A stretch of 64,000 nucleotides of DNA from Cyclina sinensis (Eukaryota; Mollusca; Bivalvia; Venerida; Veneridae). Shown in pieces: positions 1 through 13,608 of the stretch. Numbering within the stretch: position 1 is the first letter of the stretch; the number at the start of each line of letters is the position of its first letter. The position numbers and the translations under genes were made by a program. The notes below the pieces were generated by a model. It worked only from the letters and a program-made list of their open reading frames with translations. It did not search any database and was not told the DNA's origin. The stretch lies in NCBI GenBank assembly GCA_012932295.1, contig JAAONU010000001.1, positions 58,625,693 to 58,689,692 of the forward strand, in the 5' to 3' direction.

Positions 1-1450
1 ACTACGTCAAATAATAAATCCACTACGTCATACAATAAACTTAAATAATTTTTGAAATAATATATAGCTATTGATATAAATACTTAGTGTTGTGTCTGTA
101 AGAATTTAAATATAGGGTTTATTGATTCAGTCAGATTAAAAAAAGTCAACTACTGGGTATCAATGGCTTCACAACACAATCAGCATATTCAGCAACCTCG
201 TTGTATTTAAAAAACAAAACAATTCTGAACAACAAAGTAAAAATGGACCTAAACCTACCATAAATTTTCGAAATCTCTAGCTTACACTCTAAACCATTAC
301 TTTAAAGTAAAATGGTTAAGTTTAGTCTGAAATTTACTCAGAAGAATAGTACATATGTAACAGGTGCTGCAGATCTACAAAATTAATTTTCTTCTTCCAC
401 ATTGTCATGTACATTGTTCAGTATAGCCTCCTTTCAGTAGTCGATGGGTAAGAGAAGATGTCCCAAAGTCACTGGTGGGATTTTTCGGTGACTTTCCGCA
501 TCCCTTACTCTACTGCAGATGTACTGGTTTAAATCTAGCAATCAGTCATCCGGCGGGAATAATATAAGTTGCAAGAACTTCTTTCTCAATCGATGTAAAA
601 TAAATAGGTTTAATAAAAATTCTTCTACTGACCTTGAGTCACAGTCTGCTGATTAATGCGGGTTTTTTAAACATAAAATCAGTTTCTGAAAAGCATTTGA
701 TCACACTTAAAACTGCACTGCACGAATTAGGTTAATTACGTGATTTATATCTACTTAGCACTTGTGTGAAAATGGCGATGCATCACTCAGGCCATTCTTC
801 TAAAGTTTTCTTCTTTTTATGTAAGCAATTGTTCCATCTTCTATATATATTTTTTTGTCTTCAATCACGTAAATAGCCAACTTAACTAATAAGTAGATTA
901 TATGATCAAAGCGGAATACTATTTCCTCTAACTCCATGACAAATAAATCTTGAACTGATTGGAAAAAAAACGTTTTACAAGGACTAATAAATTTTTAAGC
1001 GTATAAAGGTGCATAGAGGTGGACTACATGATTGCATACGTACTTGGCCGTTTTCAGTTGAAGTTGGTATACTCAGTAACAGTAAGTCTATATTTGTTTT
1101 GTTTTTCTTCGCGAATATAGTGGCTCCTTTATGTCAACTGTATTACAGACTTTGAGAGAATGATTCAAATCATTAGTAATGAAACTTGCTTTCCTTTAAA
1201 GATATCAGTTCATACATATCTAATTTAATATGTTTAGCTTTAAGCAAGGACAAATTTTAAAAGGTGATCGTGCTTGTGTGTGAGTTTTTTTTTTTTTTTT
1301 TTTTTTTTTTGTTCAAGCGGAAACAAGACCATGAAAATTACATTCCACTTCAAAACTGCGAACTGTACAAAAGCAATAGGTTTGATATCTCATGTTAACG
1401 TTATAACAGCTGTACATGTTTTCTTTATCATATCGTTTTCAAAAGAGACG
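1..1450. other. Non-coding, upstream of the lipocalin gene
   Basis: AT-rich sequence in which I see no coding exon. A poly-T run of about 24 bases lies near 1286-1309. A small hairpin (AAAGTCAC ... GTGACTTT) lies near 473-503. It may hold the promoter and 5' untranslated exon of the downstream lipocalin gene, but no core promoter element is clear enough to call. Confidence 0.4.
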
Positions 1451-4098
1451 ATGTTGCAGCTACTTTTATTGGCAGTATTACTGGTGGGGATTGACACTTC
1501 TGACATGAAGGAGAGGATTGCAGTCCCACCTCCTCCAATGCCAGGGTTCAACTTGATGAAAGTATGTCTTTCTCTGTTCTTAACAGTTACATACCTTGAT
1601 GCATTAACAAGCATTCTTACATGTCATTTCATTTATTCATTTACTGTTCGAACTTACTGTATTTAAAGTAACACCTAGCAAAAATATCTGTCATTTACAT
1701 TTATTCCACTTTTGAATTCTCGAAGAAAAAATATACATTTTACAACCTTTGGGCGACTTTTCTTCCACCATAGCGTGGTCTTTTATCCTGCGCTCTTTTT
1801 ATTAGATGGAGAGAATATATCCCAGCATTGTAGAGTCTGCCTTTAGGCAATAAATTGCAATGCCATTAAGTCTTACTGATTGGTAACTGGCTTTAAAGCT
1901 AAGTCAAAATAAAACAATGGCTTATTAGACAGCACAGCTCACTTCTCAATTGCTAAAATTGACGTACAAAAGTAACTATCCTTCTATTTCTTGATGAACC
2001 GGTAATGGCACTATTTCTTTCTAACTTGCAAACTTATCCATTTTATTTTATAAAATTAATATTCAATTTTATTAATCAAAGATCCGACTAAGCATATGAA
2101 AAAATTAGCCCATTGATGCCGTTTGAAGTTTATGCAATGTACCAGTTAAAAAACAACAACAAAATATTAATAAATATATATAATTTTGTAGTTATAATAT
2201 ATCATGTAATTATTATTTGTTTTTTTATCAATTATGTAAACACCATAAAATTTATTCGCACGTAAACTTTAAAAATCTTGTAAAAATGCACTGTATTTTT
2301 TCAGTATATGGGACCATGGTTCTTGACATACCGTAAGGCTTCATGCAGCTGGCCTGGATCCTCATCTTTCTCCGACTACGTGTTGAACATCGGAACAAAT
2401 GGAGGGAAATTTCTATCAAATACGTTGACTTGGAGAAAGTATTAACTTTATTTTCATTTTTCTATAAATTCACGATAACATCTTTAATGTGACAACGAGT
2501 ACAAAAAGTTATTCTTTGATCACCAAATAAACATACACTTCTTTGATGAAATATTTTATTTTGGACAAACGAAACGAAAAACCTTATTCAGAAGTCAAGT
2601 GATGAATACAACGTATTATAAATTTATACAATACATTTATGTCATTAGAAGTTTATTTAATCAGATATGCGTTGTCAAGCTTTGGAAAATTCAATGATTT
2701 TAGCATTTTATATTCGTATAAATAAAACTAAAGTTAAGGATAAGGGTATATTAAAATATTGTGTTGTTTAGATTCTATATATTCATGCTTTGTCGATTTG
2801 TCAGAGAAAAGAACACTTGATCGTTCAAATCTGAGCTAAGGAAATCAAAAATTCTCACTGATTAGAAAATTTTACGTCAGTTTATACACTTTAAACGGTT
2901 TGTCTTTATCAATTATATTTAAATTTTGGTCTTGGATAAAAATAGGAAAGCTTGAACCAAATTAAGTTACACGTACTGTGTTAACCAAGTTCAGTTATCG
3001 AAATATATTGTGTACAACATTTCAGAATACTAATTTTGAATAACTTATAAATTATGTTTTGTTACTTTTGAAATTATCAATTCACTTATTGCAAATTGTA
3101 TTCACAATATTTTCTGTTCCAGGAACGGTGTATGTAACAGCGTTACAATGTATCTCCTGTTCAAACAACCAGGACTATTCACAATCGTCGATAATATGGG
3201 TATAATTTAGACATTACATATTAATTAAATGACATACTTAACATGAGCATTATTGGCACATTTCCACTTGATGAATATACTTCACAAACAACCCAATAAC
3301 AGCCGATTACAGTTTGAATGTACATGTTCGTGAAATTGAATTGAGCGGACATGATCATTTAATGTTTCTATTAGCAGTTGATCTAATATTATTTCACTTT
3401 GATTTTGAAACTTAGTCTCATGTATATACAGCTGTTTTGTGTTTAGAAAGTGCAACTTTTTCTACAGCCCACAGTTTCCTCCGTTATGTCTTTAATTTTG
3501 CCTCTTATATCGGTTATTGTTTATTCTTTCACTTCAAAGGTGATGTTGTGAGTGGGAATATGGTAGTTGTTGCCACAGATTACTCTAATTTTGTAATCCA
3601 CTGGGGTTGTACAAAAATGTCAGCAATCGGAAAGAAATGCGATGATCCATGGGTAGGGGTTGGAACCAGGCTTCCTGTTCCCCCGCCCGATGTCGTTGCC
3701 ATGATTGAACAGACTTTGCAATCGTATTTTAGCATTTCTATGGGCGAGTTAACAGTGGTTCCTCACAAAATGCGTAAGTCATTATGTTTTGTTACTCCAT
3801 TGTCCATTGCTTTTTCAACCGTGATTTCGTGTAATTCCCCATTAATTCCAGAAATTTCAACAGTCCGTACATGTTGTAGTTGTGTTTATGTCAGCGGCAC
3901 TTAGTGCAAGAAATGAAAAACATCACCTTTTTGAGATAGCCGTGTTTTAATAGATATAATTGTCATTCAAGTATGTCTTCATTCATCAGTAGAGACAGCT
4001 TTATGGTTTTGTTCGGAAAGAGCACCTTAAAGCAAGAACGTAAATGATATCTACTTTTACTTTCAGCTTGCCGTCCACAGGGGTGCAGAAAGTTTTGA
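1451..4098 (+). CDS. Lipocalin family secreted protein (apolipoprotein D-like), five exons
   Basis: Predicted exons are 1451-1561, 2305-2438, 3123-3199, 3540-3773 and 4067-4098, all with GT/AG borders and matching phases. They give an intact 195-residue protein. The start ATG opens a hydrophobic signal peptide (MLQLLLLAVLLVG). Exon 2 begins with a GxW-type first strand (MGPWFLTYR), the hallmark of lipocalins. Exon 4 carries the second hallmark, ATDYSNFVIHWGC (the TDY motif). Exon 5 ends with a Cys-containing tail, PCRPQGCRKF, as expected for a disulphide-closed barrel. Length fits the family (about 160-200 residues). Lipocalins are secreted barrels that carry small hydrophobic ligands; the ligand here is unknown. 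No frameshifts are present, unlike the genes further downstream. The family call rests on the two motifs plus size and signal peptide; apolipoprotein D-like is a looser guess. Confidence 0.75.
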
Positions 4099-4225
4099 AT
4101 GGAGTGGAAATGTCTATTATAGCCCGTGGTAAACATAAACAAAAGAAGTTCAGTGATAATCAACAGAATTTAACTTCGATGCAAATCTTTTTTTATCTTT
4201 TGGTTATTTTTTTTTATTTCAATGA

Positions 4226-4231
4226 AATAAA
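4226..4231 (+). terminator. Polyadenylation signal AATAAA of the lipocalin gene
   Basis: A canonical AATAAA lies about 130 bases after the predicted lipocalin stop codon, in an AT-rich 3' region. It is the first such hexamer after the stop in the right orientation. Confidence 0.45.
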
Positions 4232-7200
4232 GACAGCAATTTATCATTTAGTTTTCTTTTATGTTTAAACACATATTTTGTTTGTTTAAACACTACCTTT
4301 TCATCAATACCCTAATTTTTATTCTATATTTTTTGCATCATGTGAACTTTGATACACATAGGTGTGTAACTTGTTTAAATAGCCATTGTGAAAATTGTGT
4401 CAATATTTGTTTTGTGAATTTCCTAAAAACCTCGAAGCGCCTGTACATATTTTAACGGACTTAAGTCAGCACATGGACAACAACAAAAAACATATTAATT
4501 ACTCAGTCTATATTTAGAGAACTAAAAAAAAGAACTGTATAAAAGATGCTTTTATCTGTAAAAGGTCTTCTATATTATTTAGGATACCTTACTCTCAATT
4601 TATTTTCAGACCATTGCTTTATACTGAAACAACGAGCTTTTAGGCTGAACTTAGACGATCCAATCCTCAGGGTTATTTCTCCTTAATAGGAAATGAGCAC
4701 TTTAGGAAAAAGTGTTACTAAGAAAAATTTTCTACACCACGGTGATGTTATAAGTTTTTTAAGTTGCAAGTTTGGATCCGCATTTAAACGTTACCTTAAG
4801 TTCATTGTCGATGCTTTTAAAAGATGCAAAAAATATATATGATTACGTTCATACATATACTTTTGGTACTGGGTAAATGACTTAAAATTGAAGATTTAAC
4901 TGCGTTCAAGTAATATTTTCTTTCGTTGCAGGAAAGGAGAAATTAAAGCGTAATCTCATTTGATGTATTTTAACAAAAAAGTCGTATATACCTTGAAAAT
5001 ATTAACAGTGGCAAAAACGATGATAACCCAGCTAAGGCGTCGGTTTAGAGGCCAGATAATGAAAATACTGAACAACTTGTAATGAGCTGTTATGAATGGT
5101 TATTTATAAAACCTAACTAATATGTCTACGTTTAAAGCGAAGCAAAAACGGGAGAAAAAGGCATGCCAGTTTTTTTGAAAGTATATACTTCCTAAAGTGT
5201 CATGTATTGGTTACAGTTGTTATTTGTTAGAGTCGTCAGACCAAACAAATAGTGTTGTGGAATTTCATACACGATGCAGCTTAACTTCAAAAAACGACAA
5301 ATAGTCTGTCTGTACGGTTTCCTGTCGCTTAATAGGTATAATGGTTACGGTGACTCGACCGACCCTAAATTTACCCTCCAGGCCTAAACCTTTTTCCCGA
5401 CCGATAAATGTAATACAGGAAATTCTGTTATTGCATTTCATTGATAGTTTATACTTTGTATAACTTTATACGCATTTATGAATGGCTGTCTTGTGAAATA
5501 TCAAAGCGTCTGCTAAACTGTAGTAGAGATAGCCGTTACTTTTATTTGCGGTATATTATTTTTTTTTTTTTGTGATTTAAAGTCGGCATTAATTAGATGA
5601 GGCAACCAACTTTTGTTTTAAAGTTGTTCGAGTTAGTTTTTGATTAATTTTAGAACATTGGTCAAATTGATTATGAAATGAATATTTTATTCAGTCTTTC
5701 GTTTTGAGCTTGACCATGCTAAGGATGGCTATGTAACACTATGCATTAAATTTTTGAGATATTATTTTAATCTGGGGAGAAAGCTATATCAAGAGTAGAT
5801 AATTTCATTAGGGATTATTAAGAATTATGGCCCCTTTTCGACTTAAAATTGGTTTAAGTTTTCGTCAAGGTATAATTTTCACTTAACCTTTTAAATTTTG
5901 TTTTGAGACTTTCACTACTTGTTTAAACACAATCATGACCCGTTTCGTTCATGAGAACTGTTTACACTATGGAAGAATAAGTTCAGTTTTACTACCAAAC
6001 ACTCGATCAACGAATTTGCTTGTTATTTTGTAAATTTGACAGATATCAAGTCACAGTATTGCTTGTTAAACAAAAAAATCCCATTGTCCATCATCATGTG
6101 GGGAAAGCTACACCTTTTAAAAGTTTGCCTCGAGTACAGTGTTGCAGGAAATATGTAAAGTATTGCTTGTACAGTTACAGCATACATTGTTTGTGAAAGT
6201 ACAAAGCTATGATCCAAACAAATTCAGTGCCTTCATTGCTTTGATTATAATGTGTAGCAATTTCCATATATTAGCTGTTGTTGCGTTAATTACATGTGAT
6301 TAATGCAATTGTCTAAAACATCTAAGCGTTAACAGGAAAAGGTTATTTCATTGATGTGTACGAGATTTTCAGATAGAAAATAAAAACCAGAGTTCAAACA
6401 CCCAACCAACACTTCAAATGCTTTGTGTCTAATATAATTCTGGACGCGGTTGCTTTTTACAGAGGTGGGAATACTGTCATTTCGTTGCAATTCATTTAAG
6501 TAAATACAAATGTCTACGAATGGAAGTTAAATAAACGTGTTGATACGACTTCTACACAGAATGAACGAATATGGTATTAAGACTTGATCGAGTGAGCTAA
6601 ATAAAGACTCCGTGATGTAAGTAAAATATTTCGACTTTTTAAAACTTAAAATAACTTTTTAAGCTTAATGTATTCAATTTACGATGAACAAAAGGTTTTT
6701 AAAAGCATATGTGTGTTCTGAATGTGATGTTGTTTGTTTCAGTAGTTATGCACACATAACATACACAACAACACACATACCAAATTGAGAGCGAACACCC
6801 ATTACATTCAATGTTTCTTTTATATATATCTATTTGAATATATCTTTAAATCTTTCAAGACAGATGTAGCCTATAATATTACTTACTCACTAATATTAAT
6901 GTTTAAGTTCCCAGTTTAAACGATTTCTTGCAATACAAAGCCAAATCCATTAATAACTTTTAACGCATACTATACAACAACATTATAGAATTATATACAC
7001 TGGGTCTAATATAATAATATATTTGAAAGTATGGTGGACAAATTAATACAAAGTGATATTCTTCCTCTTTTTCTCTTGTTGTTGACATTTCACATTAACG
7101 ATCATTTCTAGCAGTATTCTATTTTTAACATGTGAGATTAAAGACGTAATTTTGATATGTACTTCCTCATATTAAAACTTTTCATAATTGTAATGTGCGG

Positions 7201-7432
7201 TGATAACTGGAAATTAGATTTCGCTTCATTGTAAAATGTTTAAGATGATTTTTGACCTAAATGATTTCCTCACCTGGTTTAACAAAGGATCGAAGATACA
7301 AAGGAATCGATTTTAAACATTAATTAACAGGGATTTTCATACCTATTTGTTACTGAGTAAAACGTCCCTAACGCCTTCAGTGCCGTATCAATTAAGATTT
7401 GAGTAGCATTCGTGAATGATCCACCACAAGTA
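4232..7432. other. Intergenic, no gene seen
   Basis: AT-rich sequence with short open frames only. None shows a family motif, a splice-consistent partner or a signal peptide. Confidence 0.4.
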
Positions 7433-7610
7433 AAAAACAGTGTCAACACCCTATCTGCATGGTTATTTTCGTGGATAACAAGATGTGCTTGAGATACATC
7501 AGGAATACATTATCAAAATGATCAGTTTTGAATACATGACTTAGACAACAATAGTCGCTCATTCAAAACGTAAATTAATTCCATGCAGATTGGGTGTTGA
7601 CACTGTTTTT
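7433..7610. repeat. MITE-like hairpin element with 30-bp terminal inverted repeats
   Basis: The left end (7433-7462) and the reverse complement of the right end (7581-7610) match at 29 of 30 positions. Both begin AAAAACAGTGTCAACACCC. The total is 178 bp with no coding capacity, so this is a non-autonomous DNA transposon or foldback element. Its superfamily is unclear because I cannot define the target-site duplication. Confidence 0.75.
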
Positions 7611-10600
7611 AAAGGTCATGTGACACGACTATAGCAACTTTGTCTATTCAAAATAATCATAATGTACCGGTTTTAATGGTTTAACTACAAAATCATGCAA
7701 ATATTGCTTTTGGTAAGAAAAAAAACCTTTTTTTGATGATCGGCTGTTTCCGTTTCGACATCGGTAGTTTTCGCTGCAATTTTGGGCTGTGACGTAGATT
7801 TAGCCCTACTGTACGAGGCAGTACTGCAGAATTACAGTGCATCCGTTTTTAAATAAAAAAATTACACTAATCAACAAGTGCAAGAAACACAATAAAGGCA
7901 CACTTATAAAAATAACATGCTATAAATTGTAAATTTTATTTTAAAAAAAAATGTGATTACTTTCTGGAATTTTATAACTACATTCAAACTTTGTGCCGAG
8001 AGAACGGCTTGTAATTTTACCTTAGCAAAAAATGTAATTAATAAATATTCCAACTTCTTACAAGTTATGGTCCTATATAAAATTATCTCCTCGACGTTTT
8101 AAAATGTTGTGTAACACTTTCTCACTTGATCATTACGTCATAAACAAATTCTTTGTCATTTAAGTGTAGTAAAATTGAAGTGAATTTAGCTGTCCTAATG
8201 TGTTCACATTTGTTTCACTGGAATAGAAATTCACACTATAGTGTATTTTCACATTGGGATATTGTTAGAAAATTGATAATATGACATGTCCATCAAGCAG
8301 AAATTTGTGTCTGCTTATAAATTATTATCCAATGAAATGTCAAAGATCCATAAATCGCGCCTTATACTTTTGGATTTATGCAAATTAACCTATCCAAATG
8401 GGACCCTTGTATATTCTGCATAGATGTCAAAACAAAGCAATTAATTTTTTTATGATCCAATCAATGTTGAGAAAAATAGCACAATTTTATGGCAAGCGAT
8501 TTTACAAATTGATTGAATTACTTTTGATCAGTCACACTTGTGAAAACATTATGTTATAGTTGCTTCCAATTAGCACGTCTCAATGATTTTTACTTTAGTA
8601 GCTTCCAGTCAGATAAATATTTCAATTAGATAATTAGATGTAATAGATCTATGGATATGCATGTATAATAAAAAAATCATAGATCTAGTCAAAGATTTCT
8701 TACACGTTCCTCAAGCGAAATATATCAGAGACAAATAAGCAACACATCACTGTAAAGAGAACGTTTTATGGAGAAAAAAAATGGAGTTTGCTAATCCAGT
8801 CCTCCAAAAAACTGCATGGGATAAAAATGAGCATGTTCAAAATCTTTTTGGATCAGTTACTTGGAAAATATCTCTACATATTTTCAATGATGTGTCTTTT
8901 AATTTTATAACCCTAATTGAACTAGCCTCTATATAAATTTTGCTCATTGCCTTCGTAATTCCATTTAATTTTCAAATGATTTATTTAAAAGATATTCAAT
9001 GTATAATCATGATGTTAACTTAACTTGTTCATTTTTTGACTATTTTCAGGCTACATTTTACTTTCCGTCATAATTTTTAAGTTTTTGTTAACAGTCCAGG
9101 CAGCTGTGTCAAGTGGCAAGGGATAAATAGTGCGTCACTTCCGGTTTCGCGCGTGACAGGTGCGCACGACTAAGTGCGTAAAATGTGGATTTTAATTTGC
9201 TATAAAAACATCTTTAAGATGAAATTTACCTGCGGAATTTTGTAAAACTGTCATAGTTAGATCTATTTTTTTCGCTCATATGAAAGTTTCGAGGTCAAAA
9301 ATTGGTGTCGCATGACCTTTAGGCACTCCAGAGTTCTTATTTGGTTTATTCTTTATGACGACTATGGCTAGTATTATAACCTTAAAGAACTTTGATGTAA
9401 AAATACAAAAGTCTTAATTATAACTTTGTTGACTCAAATAAGTATCTTTAAGAAACATGTCTATAAATTTCATTTAACTACAACATTGTACTTATATACA
9501 AGACTGTTCATTTTTGAATCCGCGTGGCAGCATTTATGAAACTGAGTCCTCGTGGGAGCATGTTCATTTTTAGGGATTTATTTTACGAAAATCTGCATTC
9601 GAAGCCAAAACAAGCCAAACGAAAGCAGTGAATTATCTAGAAATCAATCGGTTTTGCTTTTGTTGGATGAGCAATGCTTCACAATGAAGTTTCTATCATA
9701 TCAACTGTTCTTTAACCAGACTCCGCCTGGGAGCATCCAGAAATAAAACTTTCACCCGCTTTCAGGCCTAAACTAGAATTTTAAACTTTAAAAATTCTTG
9801 AAGTATATACAAAGCACACAAGCCAATCTTCAGTGCACAAAATGATTTTTTGAAACTTTACAGATTTCATATCGAAAAAGACCATCTTACATTTCAAGGG
9901 ACGGATTGTCGAAAAAACGATCCGCGTGGAAGCAAAGAGCAGGTGCGCAATGACGTAGTATCCCACTATAGGCACATTGACTGATGACATCACAAGCACC
10001 TGTTACCAAATTATAGCTGAACTCATGGTTGGCAAAGAGAACCAATATTTATATACATTTGATAGCAGCAGAATTTTTAACTTTAGATAACTTTTTTTTT
10101 TATCAGCCGAATTTTAAGATTCTTATATCATTTGAAAGCTCTTTAAATTCATATTTTGAAAATATAAGTAGATTTTGAATTTTTGCTTTTAAATAAGAAA
10201 ACTTGAACTAATTTATGCCTGTCATTTCAGCATTTTTCTAGCAGCTCAGATGCACTATGTTTAACCATTTACAAACAAAAAAGTAAACAGTTTTGACAAT
10301 TATTTTTTAAAAATGTAAAATATGAGTTTATAGACCTTTTAGATGATATAAAATATTGAATTATTTGATGAAAAATGACTTTGTAACTGTAATTACAAAA
10401 TTACTATGTTTTGCATTTTTATCAACCGCCATGTTTTTGCCAACCTTCAAAAAGTTACCTGTATCTCTTATCAGTTACTTGTTACTATTAATAGATTTCA
10501 AAACAATAACATTCAACGTTCCTATTGATAGTGGATCATTCAAAACGAAATTAAATTAAATTGATAGATAGACGAAAACGCACTCGGAAGCGTGGTTGTC

Positions 10601-12049
10601 AAAACCTTTACAATACTTAGAAAAGGCTGTAAAATTATAGAGAAAGAAGGAGGATCTGCCGATATTACGTATCAGCACTAAATATATTAGGTTCTGTAAA
10701 TGAAACGTTGCTTCTAAAGAAAAAAACTAATGTATGTAAATTAGAATCTTCCGACTAAATCCAAGCAATAATGGAGAGGTTACGGAAAACGAAAGTATGT
10801 CTTTTTATATCCTTTGACATCCAATATCAGTTGTTATAAGTGAAAAATAAGCAGCAAAATTTCTTTTTAGCATGCTGTGTATGCATTTTTGTAAACATTT
10901 GCATAAAGAGGCGATAATGTTATATTTCTGTTAATCGGCGGTTTTTTACTTTAAGTATTGATGATATTTTTATCGTACTGAAAGCTCAAAGTCACTTCAT
11001 GCAAACAAGCAAGTTGTCAGTTAAAAGGAAATAGTTTCCGAAGTGTTATCATATAATGTTATAGCTTCTAGACAGTATGTAAGTAAGAGAATTTCTTTGC
11101 AACGAAAGAGAAAATGTAAAACATTATCGAAGAACTTTGTCCAGTATAAGATGGCATTGCACTGTAAAACATTTGTAACATTTCGTAATTCATAATATAA
11201 ACATATATCAAGTAATTATATACAGTGCATTTTAGCATGTCTGTGGAGTTTGATGACTCTGACAAATGACAATGAAATAAAAAAAAAACAGATAGATGTA
11301 ACTATCCTTTTCAACTAGATGAAAATAACTAAAGAAATTTCTGTGTTATTTGGTACATTAAAACAATAAATTTTCTCAAAACTCCGCAAGTGAAAGAACT
11401 AAAGGTCATAATGCAATTAATGCATTAAATATTTATGGAGCTCTTTGTGATATAAATGCCATTTTCAGTCCATCCATTAATGAATTAAGCATTTATTTAC
11501 GAAGAATGCGATATGATATTTTTTCTACAGATACGGTCCTGAGCCATTGGTATTCTATGGATGATTCGAACGGAACTGGGTAAAGTTAAGGTAGGAATAT
11601 AATATTATGTTATTTCTTATAACAAACAATTTATTTATTTATAAAATACTTATCGTTGCATCTTAAATATGAATACCCGAAGGATACTCCTTCTTGTTCT
11701 CATGTCAGTATTTCAGTTGTTAAAGGTTTCAGCTATTTTATTGGCCACGCAGATTATTTTTACGATGGCAGATGAAAGATAAAAATAAAAACATAGAATG
11801 AAACATTGAACCAGGACTTATCTGTTGAAAGGGCAAGTTTTGAAATCGGAAATGCATGACCTGTTGTTAGTCAGGGGAAATATAGACTGATTTTCTGGGG
11901 TAGACTTACGTAGAAATAGACTATTTTCTGCAAAATCGTCCTTTATCTGGAATGCAGGGGTATCCGGTTTATAGTGGTTAATTACATAGAGAAAAAACTG
12001 GGACCGGCCGATTTATCCGATTTAGAGTACTAAAAAGTTGGGATTTACT
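7611..12049. other. Intergenic, no gene seen
   Basis: No supported exon. A recurring phrase of the type CCGCGTGG-AGCA occurs near 9520, 9550, 9720 and 9920, which suggests degenerate internal duplication. A short segment at about 11531-11580 lies between an AG acceptor and a GT donor. It could be an untranslated exon of the channel gene downstream, but nothing confirms this. Confidence 0.35.
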
Positions 12050-12460
12050 TCATAAATGGAAACAGCACCCCTTTAGACAAGACCTTATTTTACCTTGACC
12101 CCTGAATGACCTTCACCTTGAAGATCCAATTGTCCAAACACTTTAACATTGGCCATAACTTTCTTATTATTAAGTGGATATACTTCATACTTGGACAAAA
12201 ACCTCCTTTAGACAAGACCTTCCCATTCACTTATTTTTGTTTGACTTTGACCCCTGAATGACTGGTCCTCAACGCAAAGGTCAAAGCGCCACTTCGGGGG
12301 CATTGTCATCTTACAGTGACACAGAGGGTGCTTTTCGAAAATTAACCGACTGAATGACGAATAGTGCAGACCATGATCAGACTGTACGTATGTACAGGCT
12401 GATCTTGGTCTGTACTGTTCGCAAAGGCAAATACAATTGCCGCCAGCAGGAGAAGGGTTA
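12050..12460. repeat. Degenerate interspersed repeat
   Basis: Two imperfect direct copies contain the phrases CCTTTAGACAAGACCTT and TTGACCCCTGAATGAC (about 12070-12120 and 12205-12265). They are followed by a segment with CTGATCTTGGTCTGTACTG and GCCGCCAGCAGGAGAAGGGTTAA (shown in parts). The pattern resembles abundant bivalve interspersed repeats. The family is not identified. Confidence 0.45.
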
Positions 12461-13608
12461 AATATTTAGAAATGTGAGTGGTGTTTTTGTAGAATAAAAG
12501 GTTCTTAGGATAGGTTGTAATCGATAGTTATTGTCTCTACAGACAATAAAAACTCTGTTCTACTTGTTATGTATTCCTGTTATATCTTGATAAGATCAAT
12601 TTTTAATTAAAGTTGAGTTTCTTAAATTGATATCGTTACGGTTCAATGTTTGCGTCACTCTAGTTGTCTGTAAAAGAGAAATATGTGAACTACTGATACG
12701 CTTTCTGAACATCTATTATGCACCCTTAAATATATTTATGAGTACCTAGGGTATTCTGTTGAATCTTAGATTTTATCTTGTAGATTGTTGTATATCTGTA
12801 TTTTCTGACTTTCTATATTTTATCATGTATCTGAATATTTGTCCGTAGACAAGTTGTTGCTTAACCGCGGGTTTTTTTGTACTTCATTCAATGAATCAAC
12901 GATAAACATAGGTATGAATCGGATACTAAACCGATAAATGATTTTTTTTCATGTGTGTACCCGTATTTTGTTTGTTTACTAAGTGCATCCAAACTGAAAG
13001 TAGAAATTGTAGTGACGTAGCGTCACGTGTCTGTCAAACCGCACTATACTGCGGATGCTATTTGCTGTTATACGGTCCCTGAATGAAATGTTTATTTTTA
13101 CTGATATTGAGTAAACAGTTATTACTTTGGAACTTATTACTTAGTACAGTATATTGACTACTGTATTTTGTTGTTCTTATTACAATGCTGCAAACGAAAA
13201 GGTTAATTGGCGCTAATTTAGGTTGCATTATCAAAGACGGAAGGCTGACGTTTTTCACAGCTTAAAAAAATCATAAAGACCGTTTTTACACACCTTAAAT
13301 TTTAACAATGAAAAAGATGCGCAACATATCACAAAGTATAGTATTAAGTTTTCATTCCAATATTTTTACCACCGACTTCCAAAATTTTAAGAAAATGAAA
13401 AAGTGAAGTTTCAATACATCTATTTTACACCGACTAGGAAAAATCTTGCTATCATACATGCCGCCCATTTTCTGACCACATATGATGAGTGCGGAATCTC
13501 ACCCTGGTGGGGTTAAAAAATGCTAAAATTAAAAATAAAAGTGTTTCTTTATTATATTTATGTATTTGCAGGTACACTGTACATGAAATAAAATATTACT
13601 ACAGAACA

